Shown here: positions 1 to 5,725 of the stretch, in pieces
How the letters are laid out: the number at the start of each line of letters is the position of its first letter
Position numbering within the stretch: position 1 is the stretch's first letter
From: JBLNBU01 sp050260215
Lineage (GTDB): Bacteria > Pseudomonadota > Alphaproteobacteria > Rhodospirillales > Magnetospirillaceae
NCBI GenBank assembly: GCA_050260215.1
Contig: JBLNBU010000051.1
Coordinates: forward strand, 1-5,725
Length of the DNA stretch: 5,725 bases
Reading direction: 5' to 3'
Notes under the pieces: model-generated
Databases searched by the model: none
Told to the model about the DNA's origin: nothing
Seen by the model: the letters and a program-made list of their open reading frames with translations, nothing else
Translations under genes and position numbers: made by a program

Positions 1-2
1 AC

Positions 3-656
<654 letters not shown>

Positions 657-670
657 CGCCCTTCCCAGCG

Positions 671-719
671 GGAGCCGCGGACGTCCACGTCCGCATGCGG
701 ACCGGAAGGTCCGCGCTCC
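671..719. repeat. Palindromic element that can fold as a closed stem with two hairpins, possibly the rpoD terminator
   Basis: Three mutually compatible stems can be read by eye. GGAGC at 671-675 pairs with GCTCC at 715-719. Inside it, GCGGAC 677-682 pairs with GTCCGC 689-694 (6-nt loop), and GCGGACC 697-703 pairs with GGTCCGC 708-714 around a GGAA (GNRA-type) tetraloop. Only C676 and A695-T696 remain unpaired at the junction. Alternatively the outer arms pair over about 11 bp (671-682 with 709-719, one bulged C). It begins 14 nt after the rpoD stop and is followed by only two T residues (720-721), so an efficient intrinsic terminator is doubtful. The nested inverted copies of GCGGAC resemble a dispersed extragenic palindromic repeat. 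Its function is inferred. Confidence 0.6.
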
Positions 720-745
720 TTGCCGGGCATAGGGCCCCCAGCCCC

Positions 746-773
746 TTGCATTCCCGCCATCACACGCTATGGT
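746..773 (+). promoter_or_regulatory. Candidate promoter for the tRNA gene (and perhaps the downstream cluster)
   Basis: TTGCAT at 746-751 and TATGGT at 768-773 are separated by 16 nt. The -10-like box ends 11 nt before the first base of the mature tRNA (785), giving a plausible short leader. The boxes match the sigma-70 consensus only partly (TTG at the -35; TAT and the final T at the -10), but the position is right for a stable-RNA promoter. No terminator is seen between the tRNA and the next gene, so the same promoter may also drive the toxin-antitoxin genes. Confidence 0.45.
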
Positions 774-784
774 TCGCCTCGGTG

Positions 785-860
785 GGGCCTGTAGCTCAAT
801 GGTTAGAGCAGGCCGCTCATAACGGTCTGGTTGCAGGTTCGAGTCCTGCCGGGCCCACCA
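785..860 (+). tRNA. tRNA with CAU anticodon, most likely tRNA-Ile2 (lysidine-modified)
   Basis: A full cloverleaf with encoded CCA can be drawn. The acceptor stem 785-791 pairs with 850-856 (seven pairs, one T-G). The D stem is GCTC 794-797 with GAGC 806-809. The anticodon stem is 811-815 with 823-827, and the loop CTCATAA puts CAU at 818-820. The variable loop is TGGTT (828-832), and the T arm is 833-849 with the TTCGAGT loop. The discriminator is A857. CAU is shared by initiator Met, elongator Met and Ile2. The fully paired acceptor end argues against an initiator. C4-G69 and C5-G68 (788-853, 789-852) are the pairs that the lysidine synthetase TilS is known to favour in E. coli tRNA-Ile2, and the variable loop matches that tRNA. 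The inferred role is decoding AUA after C34 becomes lysidine. Automated tools often label such genes tRNA-Met. The tRNA call is near certain; the Ile2 identity is about 0.75. Confidence 0.95.
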
Positions 861-880
861 ACAGGCCGACGGAGGCTGGC

Positions 881-1282
881 GTGGTGCTTTCGGATGCGGA
901 TATCGTGGCGGCGGTGCGGGCGGTCCTGCCCGACGCGCGGGCGATCACCCTGTTCGGCAGCCGGGCGGGCGACGATGCCCGCGACGACAGCGACCTGGAC
1001 TTGGCGGTGCTGCTGCCTGGGCCTGCCGACCCGGTCAGGCTGTGGGAGGCCGGCGAAGCTGTCGCCCGGCGCCTCGACGTCGACGTCGACCTGGTCGATC
1101 TGCTTGCCGCCAGCACCGTTTTGCAGCACCAGGTGGTGACCACCGGCCGGCGCCTGTTCGCCGACGGCCCCGAGATCGAGCGCTACGAGGCGTTCGTCCT
1201 GGCCGAGATGACCAGCCTGGACGAGGCCCGAGCCCCCCTGCTGGCCGACATCCGCCGCGAAGGGCACGTCCATGGCCGATGA
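881..1282 (+). CDS. mntA: MNT-domain nucleotidyltransferase antitoxin (MntA-like) of a HEPN/MNT module
   Basis: Minimal nucleotidyltransferase, 133 aa. Proteins of this type neutralise the partner HEPN ribonuclease by transferring AMP from ATP to its active-site tyrosine. The catalytic signature GSX10DXD is intact: G26-S27, then D38 and D40. A third acidic residue is expected near D70 in the VDVDLVDL stretch. The C-terminal helical part (about 97-127) is typical of the family. GTG 881 or GTG 884 is the likely start. A GGAGG at 871-875 lies 5 or 8 nt upstream, and no ATG gives a sensible protein. The frame is also open further upstream, but that stretch reads through the tRNA and is not coding. 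The gene starts only 20 nt after the tRNA CCA and its last 11 nt overlap hepT, indicating translational coupling. An unrelated small NTP transferase is possible, but the HEPN partner makes this call strong. Confidence 0.88.
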   Translation: MVLSDADIVAAVRAVLPDARAITLFGSRAGDDARDDSDLDLAVLLPGPADPVRLWEAGEAVARRLDVDVDLVDLLAASTVLQHQVVTTGRRLFADGPEIERYEAFVLAEMTSLDEARAPLLADIRREGHVHGR

Positions 1283-1685
1283 CGTCCTGCTCAACAAGGT
1301 GGCGACCATCGAGCGCTGCGTCGCCCGCGCCGCGGAGGAATACCGCAAGGACCCCGCCACCTTCGCCACCGACTTCACCCGCCAGGACGCGGCCATCCTC
1401 AACATCCAGCGGGCCTGCGAGGCCTGCCTGGACATGGGGCACGTCGTCATTCGGCGCGAACGGCTCGGCATCCCGCAAAGTGCCCGTGACGTCTTCGCCC
1501 TGCTGGCCCGCGCCGGCTGGATCGACGACCGGCTGGCCGGAGCGCTGCAGCGCATGGTCGGCTACCGCAACATCGCCGTCCACGACTACCAGACGCTGCA
1601 ACTGCCCATCACCGTCGCGGTGATCGAGAACCACCTCGGCGACTTCCTCGCCTTCGGCCGGGCCGTGTTGCAGCGGGCCGGATAG
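1272..1685 (+). CDS. hepT: HEPN-domain ribonuclease toxin, HepT/DUF86 family
   Basis: A 137-aa mostly helical HEPN protein, the normal length for HepT. The RNase/AMPylation motif RX4HXY is complete as R99, H104 and Y106 (in GYRNIAVHDY). In characterised HEPN/MNT systems Arg and His form the ribonuclease centre at the dimer interface, and the Tyr receives AMP units from MntA. An N-terminal helix with the NKVATIERC pattern and the later AILNIQRACEACLDM segment (about 41-55) fit the family. Reported targets of relatives are mRNA or the 3' ends of tRNAs; the target here is unknown. The ATG at 1272 lies inside the end of mntA, preceded by GAAGGG at 1259-1264. The intact motif predicts an active toxin rather than a decayed copy. 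The deaminase gene begins 8 nt after the stop. Confidence 0.92.
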   Translation: MADDVLLNKVATIERCVARAAEEYRKDPATFATDFTRQDAAILNIQRACEACLDMGHVVIRRERLGIPQSARDVFALLARAGWIDDRLAGALQRMVGYRNIAVHDYQTLQLPITVAVIENHLGDFLAFGRAVLQRAG

Positions 1686-1693
1686 GGGAACCG

Positions 1694-2146
1694 ATGTCCG
1701 CCGCCGACGACGCCCGCTTCATGCACCTGGCCTTCCTGCAGGCGAAGAAGAGCTACGACGAGGGCGGGCTGCCCATCGGGGCGGTGATGGTCGAGAACGG
1801 CCGGGTGATCGCCCAGGGCCACAACCGCCGCGTCCAGGACGGCAACCCCATCGCCCATGGCGAGATGGACTGCTTCGTTTGCGCCGGCCGGCGGCCGCGC
1901 TACGACACGGTGACGCTGTACACCACGCTCAGCCCCTGCATGATGTGCGCGGGCACCATCATCCAGTTCGGCGTCGGCCGGGTGGTGATCGGCGAGGAGG
2001 AGAACTTCCGCGGCAACGCCGCCTTCCTTGCCGAGCGCGGCGTCGAGGTGGCGGTGCTGCACTCGGCCGAATGCATCGACCTGATGCGCCGCTTCATCGC
2101 CGAGAAGCCCGGCCTGTGGGACGAGGACATCGCCGGTAACGGCTGA
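1694..2146 (+). CDS. Zinc-dependent nucleobase/nucleoside deaminase, yeast cytosine-deaminase-like
   Basis: A 150-aa cytidine-deaminase-fold enzyme. Zinc ligands and catalytic Glu are present: H55-x-E57 (HGE) and SPCMMC with C82 and C85. The sequence resembles yeast cytosine deaminase Fcy1 throughout: GG(L)PIGA near the N-terminus, GHNRR (N44 aligning with the substrate-binding Asn), TLYTTLSPCMMC, a VVIGEEENF segment, and a C-terminal FIAEKPGLWDEDI whose D145 aligns with the Fcy1 substrate-contacting Asp. These points favour hydrolytic deamination of a free base such as cytosine over the tRNA A34 deaminase TadA, although the substrate could be another pyrimidine or guanine-like ring. It is probably cytoplasmic. 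An AGGGGAA ribosome site at 1684-1690, overlapping the hepT stop, supports ATG 1694. The 8-nt gap from hepT suggests co-transcription. No transporter or other pyrimidine gene lies nearby. Confidence 0.85.
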   Translation: MSAADDARFMHLAFLQAKKSYDEGGLPIGAVMVENGRVIAQGHNRRVQDGNPIAHGEMDCFVCAGRRPRYDTVTLYTTLSPCMMCAGTIIQFGVGRVVIGEEENFRGNAAFLAERGVEVAVLHSAECIDLMRRFIAEKPGLWDEDIAGNG

Positions 2147-2181
2147 CGCCTCGGACGCGCCACCAAAGGCCGGTTCACCCA

Positions 2182-2211
2182 TTGACAAGAACCCCGTTTG
2201 GTAGAGAGCAT
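2182..2211 (+). promoter_or_regulatory. Candidate sigma-70 promoter for the TPR protein gene
   Basis: A perfect -35 hexamer TTGACA lies at 2182-2187. The best-spaced -10 is poor: GAGCAT at 2206-2211 (18-nt spacer). TAGAGA at 2202-2207 resembles the consensus somewhat better but has only a 14-nt spacer. It sits in the 97-nt gap before the gene at 2244, so position supports it. Alphaproteobacterial -10 boxes are often degenerate, so only the -35 element is convincing. Confidence 0.4.
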
Positions 2212-2243
2212 TCCCGTCTTCCTGGAGGGAAGGGGGACGTGTC

Positions 2244-2906
2244 ATGCGGGTACGCCTGGTCGCTCTTGCGACGCTGCTGTTTCTCGTCGGAGCGCCGGTG
2301 CTGGCCGCCGAGTGGACCGCCATCGACCGAGCCCTGGCCGAACTCGACCAGGTGATCGGCCATTACCCGCCTGCCATCACGTCAGACAAGCAACTGCGCT
2401 CGGTCACGGCCCAGTACGAGAAGACCAAGGCCACGCTGGACAAGGCTGTGGCGGCGCGGCCAAACGACCCGGACGCCCTGCTCCGGCGTGGCCAGCTTCA
2501 GGCCATGGGCCACAACCTGGATGTTCCCGGCGCCTTCAACGGGGCGGAACGCGACTTCGCCACGATCCTCAACGCCGACCCGACCAACGAGCGCGCCATA
2601 CTGGATCTGGCCAACATGTGGGTGAATTCGGGCCCGGAAAAGGCGCCCCGGGCGGAGAAGCTGTACCGCGCCGTCCAGTGCCTCCACGACGCCAAGCCGG
2701 CGGAAGAAGCCCAGCGCGGTCTTTTCTTCGCGTTCTTCTACCAGGGTCTCATCGAAGAGGCCAAGCGCCAGGCGGAGTTCCTGGTTGCCCAATGGCCCGA
2801 GGTGAAGATTTATCGCGATCTTGACGGCATTGCGGGGTCCGCGCTCGAACGCCAGGGCACTCCCCGGCGCCCTGATCAGCCGCCGACGATGGTCGCCTGC
2901 AAATGA
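2244..2906 (+). CDS. Exported TPR-like repeat protein of unknown function
   Basis: A 220-aa protein with a clear Sec signal peptide: basic MRVR, a hydrophobic core to about residue 17, then VLA/AE with likely cleavage after A21 or A22. There is no lipobox cysteine, so it is probably a soluble periplasmic protein. The mature part is helical and shows degenerate tetratricopeptide-type repeats at roughly residues 54-87 (ending ARPNDPDALLRRGQL), 98-130 (ADPTNERAILDLANMW), 133-150 and 155-185. Such repeats usually mediate protein contacts. No catalytic motif was recognised. The start at 2244 is supported by AGGGGG at 2231-2236. The last 15-20 residues are Pro/Arg-rich and probably disordered. It ends 4 nt before the convergent small gene. 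A specific partner or pathway cannot be assigned. Confidence 0.8.
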   Translation: MRVRLVALATLLFLVGAPVLAAEWTAIDRALAELDQVIGHYPPAITSDKQLRSVTAQYEKTKATLDKAVAARPNDPDALLRRGQLQAMGHNLDVPGAFNGAERDFATILNADPTNERAILDLANMWVNSGPEKAPRAEKLYRAVQCLHDAKPAEEAQRGLFFAFFYQGLIEEAKRQAEFLVAQWPEVKIYRDLDGIAGSALERQGTPRRPDQPPTMVACK

Positions 2907-2910
2907 CGCC

Positions 2911-3129
2911 CTACTCCGGCCCCGGGCCGCTGAAGAAGCGGTAGGCGGTTTCGGGGGTATCGCTGCGCAGGCGTTCGCGGCCGTCGATGGTGACGTAGAA
3001 GCAGCCGTCGTGGCGGCAGAACACCAGTTCCTTGACGGCGCCCGAGTTCGACTTGCAGGCGGCGATCTTCACGTCGTCGCAGCCTCGGCCGCGGCACCGT
3101 TCCTCGTCGAAGACCTTCTTGTCGATCAT
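2911..3129 (-). CDS. Small cysteine-rich hypothetical protein, 72 aa
   Basis: Not a family I recognise. From ATG 3129 the product is 72 aa and contains five cysteines: C12 and C17 (CX4C), C25, and C38 and C43 (CX4C). Two spaced CX4C pairs could bind a metal in a small zinc-ribbon-like fold, though disulfides or no role are also possible. The C38-C43 segment leads into a beta-like stretch (CFYVTIDGRERL). ATG 3129 is chosen because GAGGGG (3139-3144, minus strand) lies 9 nt upstream. Alternatives are ATG 3138, which abuts that motif directly, and GTG 3156 (81 aa). No signal peptide or membrane segment is seen. It converges on the TPR gene with 4 nt between stops, and lies after the aminotransferase terminator, so it needs its own promoter; only a weak TTGAAA at 3184-3179 was noticed. 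Confidence 0.65.
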   Translation of the reverse strand: MIDKKVFDEERCRGRGCDDVKIAACKSNSGAVKELVFCRHDGCFYVTIDGRERLRSDTPETAYRFFSGPGPE

Positions 3130-3219
3130 GGCCGTCATCCCCTCGCCTGCGGGCACCCTACCGCCTTGGCGCGGTGTATTTCAACCACAGCTGATATAGG
3201 GGAATAGTGGCGGAAATGA

Positions 3220-3247
3220 GAAAGGGCGCCCAGTTGGGCGCCCTTTC
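3220..3247 (-). terminator. Intrinsic terminator of the aspartate aminotransferase gene
   Basis: A perfect 13-bp inverted repeat (3220-3232 with 3235-3247) is separated by 2 nt; the realistic loop is 4 nt. The stem is GC-rich (GGGCGCCC core) with AAA/TTT at its base. On the minus strand the stem ends in CCCTTTC and is followed by TCATTT, a T-rich tail. It starts 23 nt after the aminotransferase stop (3271). The A/T ends make it partly bidirectional, so it may also stop plus-strand transcription. Confidence 0.85.
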
Positions 3248-3270
3248 CCCGCATCGGACGGCGGCGAGGC

Positions 3271-4473
3271 CTATTTCAGGCTGGCGCAGAAGCGCTTGAT
3301 GCGCTCGCACGCCTTCTGCAGGGCCTCGGTCGAGGTGGCATACGAGATGCGGAAATAGGGCTCGAGACCGAAGGCCGCGCCCTGGACCACCGCCACGCCC
3401 TCGGCCTCCAGCAGCGCCGACACGAAGTCGGTGTCGCTGTTGATCACCTTGCCGTCCGGGGTCTTCTTGCCGATCAGGCCGGCGCAGGACGGATAGACGT
3501 AGAAGGCGCCCTCGGGCGTCTTGCAGGTGATGCCGGTGCACTCGTTCAGCAGCTTGACCACCATGTCGCGGCGGGCCTTGAACACCTCGGCGTTCTTCGG
3601 GATGAAGTCCTGCGGGCCGTTCAGGGCCTCGACCGCGGCAGCCTGGCTGATCGAGCTGGTGTGGGTCACCGACTGCGACTGGATCATGTTGATGGCCTTG
3701 ATCAGCGGCAGCGGGCCGGCGGCATAGCCGACGCGCCAGCCGGTCATCGCATAGGCCTTCGACACGCCGTTCATGGTCAGCGTGCGGTCGTACAGCTTGG
3801 GCTCGACCTGGGCAGGGGTGCAGAACTTGAAGTCGTCATAGACCAGGTGCTCGTACATGTCGTCGGACATGACGTAGACGTGCGGGTGCTTGAGCAGCAC
3901 ATCGGTCAGCGCCTTCATCTCGTCCCACGAATAGGCCGCACCGGTGGGATTGGACGGCGAATTCAACACCAGCCACTTGGTCTTCGGCGTGATTGCCTTT
4001 TCCAGGTCCGCGGCGCGCAGCTTGAAGCCGCTGTCTTCCGGGCAGGGCACGAAGACGGGGGTGCCGCCGAACATCAAGGCGATGTCGGGATAGCTGACCC
4101 AATAGGGCGCCGGCACGATCACCTCGTCGCCCGGGTTGATGGTGGCCATGAAGGCGTTGAAGATCACGCCCTTGCCGCCGACGCCGACGGTGACCTGGTC
4201 GGGGGTGTAGTCCAGCCCGTTCTCGCGCTTGAACTTGGCGCAGATGGCCTGGCGCAGCGCCAGGGTGCCGGCCGGGGCGGTGTACTTGGTCTCGCCCTTG
4301 TCGATGGCGGCCTTGGCGGCGGCCTTGATGTTGTCGGGCGTGTCGAAGTCGGGCTCGCCGGCGCCCAGGCCGATGACGTCGCGCCCGGCGGCCTTCAGCT
4401 CGGCGGCCTTCTGGGTGACCGCAATGGTCGGCGAGGGCTTGATGGCCGAGAGCCTGTCAGCGATGAACGGCAT
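3271..4473 (-). CDS. aatA: Aspartate aminotransferase, class I, subgroup I-beta (possibly also prephenate aminotransferase)
   Basis: Cytosolic PLP enzyme interconverting aspartate + 2-oxoglutarate and oxaloacetate + glutamate. It is 400 aa, the normal length, with all key positions visible: Y64 in KYTAPAG, W125 in APYWVSYP, N175 in NSPSNPTG, D204 and Y207 in SDDMYEH, the PLP lysine K239 in NGVSKAYAMTGWR, R247 for PLP phosphate, and R375 in FRISYA for the substrate alpha-carboxylate. SPT (14-16) and K101 fit the I-beta subgroup, where Thr and Lys at such positions recognise the distal carboxylate. Some I-beta enzymes also transaminate prephenate for tyrosine/phenylalanine synthesis, which is possible here. 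The residue after K101 is Gly, where relatives I recall have Gln. Start ATG 4473 has only a weak ACGGGG site 7 nt upstream. The gene lies 121 nt downstream of ccrM on the same strand and ends in a strong terminator. Confidence 0.95.
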   Translation of the reverse strand: MPFIADRLSAIKPSPTIAVTQKAAELKAAGRDVIGLGAGEPDFDTPDNIKAAAKAAIDKGETKYTAPAGTLALRQAICAKFKRENGLDYTPDQVTVGVGGKGVIFNAFMATINPGDEVIVPAPYWVSYPDIALMFGGTPVFVPCPEDSGFKLRAADLEKAITPKTKWLVLNSPSNPTGAAYSWDEMKALTDVLLKHPHVYVMSDDMYEHLVYDDFKFCTPAQVEPKLYDRTLTMNGVSKAYAMTGWRVGYAAGPLPLIKAINMIQSQSVTHTSSISQAAAVEALNGPQDFIPKNAEVFKARRDMVVKLLNECTGITCKTPEGAFYVYPSCAGLIGKKTPDGKVINSDTDFVSALLEAEGVAVVQGAAFGLEPYFRISYATSTEALQKACERIKRFCASLK

Positions 4474-4511
4474 GGAGGAACCCCGTCAGCTTCAGTGAAA
4501 TGCGGGGCGGC

Positions 4512-4540
4512 AGACTAATTGCGAAAGTGCTGATCTGCAA
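4512..4540 (-). promoter_or_regulatory. Weak candidate promoter for the aspartate aminotransferase gene
   Basis: On the minus strand TTGCAG (4540-4535) and TAGTCT (4517-4512) are 17 nt apart in the 121-nt gap between ccrM and the aminotransferase gene. Each box matches the sigma-70 consensus at only three positions. The gap has the only AT-rich patch in this area (4510-4550), which supports a promoter being here, but read-through from ccrM is also possible because no terminator was found after ccrM. Confidence 0.3.
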
Positions 4541-4594
4541 GAATATTCCAGCCGCCATCGAGGCGACCGGAGGGCGCGCCCGGCGAGGGAAAAA

Positions 4595-5713
4595 TCAGTG
4601 CAGCTCGGCGCGGATCTTCTGGCGCAGCACGTCGATGGGTACCAGCTCGTGGTCCTTCTGGAAATGCCAGAAGGTCCAGCCGTTGCAGGCCGGCGCGCCC
4701 TGGACCAGGGCGCCGACCTTGTGGATCGAGCCGCGGTGCTCGCCGGTGATCAGGGTGCCGTCGGCACGCACCTTGGCGGTGTAGGCCGCGCGCGAACCGC
4801 CGAACAGCAGCGCGCCGGGGGTGAGCAGGCCGCGTTCGAGCACGGTACCGAAGGGGATGCGCGGCTCGCTGCGCTTGGACGGCGTCATCAGCACCGACGG
4901 GTCGGTGACCGGCACCACCTCGGCGATGCGGGCGGTGGCGGCGGCGATGTAGTCGGGGTCGCGCTCGATGCCGATGAAGTTGCGGCCCAGCTTCTTGGCC
5001 ACCGCACCGGTGGTGCCGGTGCCGAAGAACGGGTCCAGCACCACGTCGCCCGGCCGGGTCGAGGCCATCAGCACCCGGTACAGCAGCGCCTCGGGCTTCT
5101 GGGTCGGATGGGTCTTGCGCCCACCGCTCTTCAGCCGCTCAGACCCGGTGCACAGCGGCAGCGTCCAGTCGCTGCGCATCTGCAGGTCGTCGTTGAGCGC
5201 CTTCATGGCGTCGTAATTGAAGGTGTAGCGCGCCTCGGCCGACTTGGCGCACCAGATCAGCGTCTCATGCGCGTTGGTGAAGCGGGTGCCGCGGAAATTC
5301 GGCATCGGGTTGGCCTTGCGCCAGATCACGTCGTTCAGCAGCCAGAACTCGAGGTCCTGCAGCGCCGTGCCGACGCGAAAAATGTTGTGATAGCTGCCGA
5401 TGACCCACAGCGCGCCGTCGGGCTTCAGCAGCCGGCGGGCGGCCGCGAGCCAGGCGCGGGTGAAGGCGTCGTAGTGGGCAAAGCTGTCGAACTTGTCCCA
5501 GGCGTCGTCGACGGCGTCGACGTGGCTCTGGTCGGGACGGGTAAGCGGCTGCTCCAGTTGCAGGTTGTAGGGTGGGTCCGCGAAAACGAGGTCAACCGAG
5601 CCGGCCGGCAAGGCATTCATCTGCTCGATGCAATCCCCGATGAGGATGGTATCGAGCGGCAGTGAGGACTTATCCGCGGCGGCCGGGGCCGCCTGACGCG
5701 CGGTACGCAACAT
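4595..5713 (-). CDS. ccrM: Cell-cycle-regulated adenine-N6 DNA methyltransferase CcrM (GANTC)
   Basis: An orphan beta-class methyltransferase that methylates adenine in GANTC and couples replication to transcription in alphaproteobacteria. Numbering here is from GTG 5722. The order is that of beta-class enzymes: catalytic ADPPYNLQL first (DPPY 49-52), then the target-recognition region, then THPTQKP (204-210) and the AdoMet-binding DPFFGTGTTG (230-239). A C-terminal RAMA-type DNA-binding domain follows (about 285-375), with PRIPFGT, GSIHKVGALVQ and CNGWTFWHF; this domain is known in Caulobacter CcrM to be needed for DNA binding. Similarity to Caulobacter CcrM is strong over the whole length. 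The start is uncertain: ATG 5713 (372 aa) or GTG 5722 (375 aa). Both give about 18-20 residues more than Caulobacter before the IxGDCIEQMNALP motif. No clear ribosome site is visible, and the upstream region is cut off. No restriction partner is present. Confidence 0.96.
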   Translation of the reverse strand: MLRTARQAAPAAADKSSLPLDTILIGDCIEQMNALPAGSVDLVFADPPYNLQLEQPLTRPDQSHVDAVDDAWDKFDSFAHYDAFTRAWLAAARRLLKPDGALWVIGSYHNIFRVGTALQDLEFWLLNDVIWRKANPMPNFRGTRFTNAHETLIWCAKSAEARYTFNYDAMKALNDDLQMRSDWTLPLCTGSERLKSGGRKTHPTQKPEALLYRVLMASTRPGDVVLDPFFGTGTTGAVAKKLGRNFIGIERDPDYIAAATARIAEVVPVTDPSVLMTPSKRSEPRIPFGTVLERGLLTPGALLFGGSRAAYTAKVRADGTLITGEHRGSIHKVGALVQGAPACNGWTFWHFQKDHELVPIDVLRQKIRAELH

Positions 5714-5725
5714 CCCACTCACAAC

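Noticed and set aside
2917..2929. CGGCCC/GGGCCG palindrome near the convergent gene ends, as a terminator
   Set aside because: The loop would be one base, no T run follows, and it encodes the Gly-Pro-rich C-terminus of the small gene.
3661..4518. Plus-strand open frame (285 codons) opposite the aspartate aminotransferase
   Set aside because: It is antisense to a clear enzyme gene, composition is low-complexity, and no domain was recognised.
4566..4590. GC-rich GGGCGCGCCC palindrome after the ccrM stop, as a terminator
   Set aside because: It has no adequate loop, does not extend into a longer stem, and is not followed by a T run on the minus strand.
4598..5665. Long plus-strand open frame (355 codons) opposite ccrM
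   Set aside because: It lies wholly antisense to a confidently identified gene, the protein is Gly/Val/Ala/Arg-rich without any motif, and such frames arise from GC-rich codon bias.

Overview
The window is about two-thirds G+C with tightly packed genes. It looks like the chromosome of an alphaproteobacterium, probably Rhodospirillales-like. The evidence is a full-length CcrM adenine methyltransferase, an alphaproteobacterial-type aspartate aminotransferase, a near-absence of GANTC sites and a housekeeping sigma-70 tail. Placement below class is inference.

Left part (plus strand): the 3' end of rpoD (sigma regions 2 to 4) runs in from the left edge. A compact palindromic element follows it, which can fold as a closed stem carrying two hairpins. 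Next come a likely tRNA promoter and a CAU-anticodon tRNA. Its acceptor pairs C4-G69 and C5-G68 and its variable loop mark it as the minor isoleucine tRNA (Ile2, lysidine type) rather than methionine.

Middle part (plus strand): 20 nt after the tRNA CCA begins a three-gene cluster. It holds an MNT-family nucleotidyltransferase antitoxin (GTG start), an overlapping HEPN-domain toxin (HepT) with an intact RX4HXY motif, and, 8 nt later, a zinc-dependent deaminase that closely resembles yeast-type cytosine deaminase. Spacing suggests one operon, possibly read through from the tRNA promoter. An imperfect 13-14 nt repeat lies at the tRNA 3' end and again just after the deaminase, bracketing the cluster. 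After it comes an exported TPR-like protein with its own possible promoter.

Right part (minus strand): a small cysteine-rich protein of unknown function converges on the TPR gene. Then come a strong intrinsic terminator, a class I aspartate aminotransferase, a 121-nt gap, and ccrM, which extends to the right edge. The ccrM start is uncertain (ATG 5713 or GTG 5722).

Most genes are housekeeping: transcription initiation, Ile AUA decoding, amino acid transamination and cell-cycle DNA methylation. The accessory part is the tRNA-linked toxin-antitoxin/deaminase cluster. It is the best candidate for something unusual, although each component belongs to a known family.
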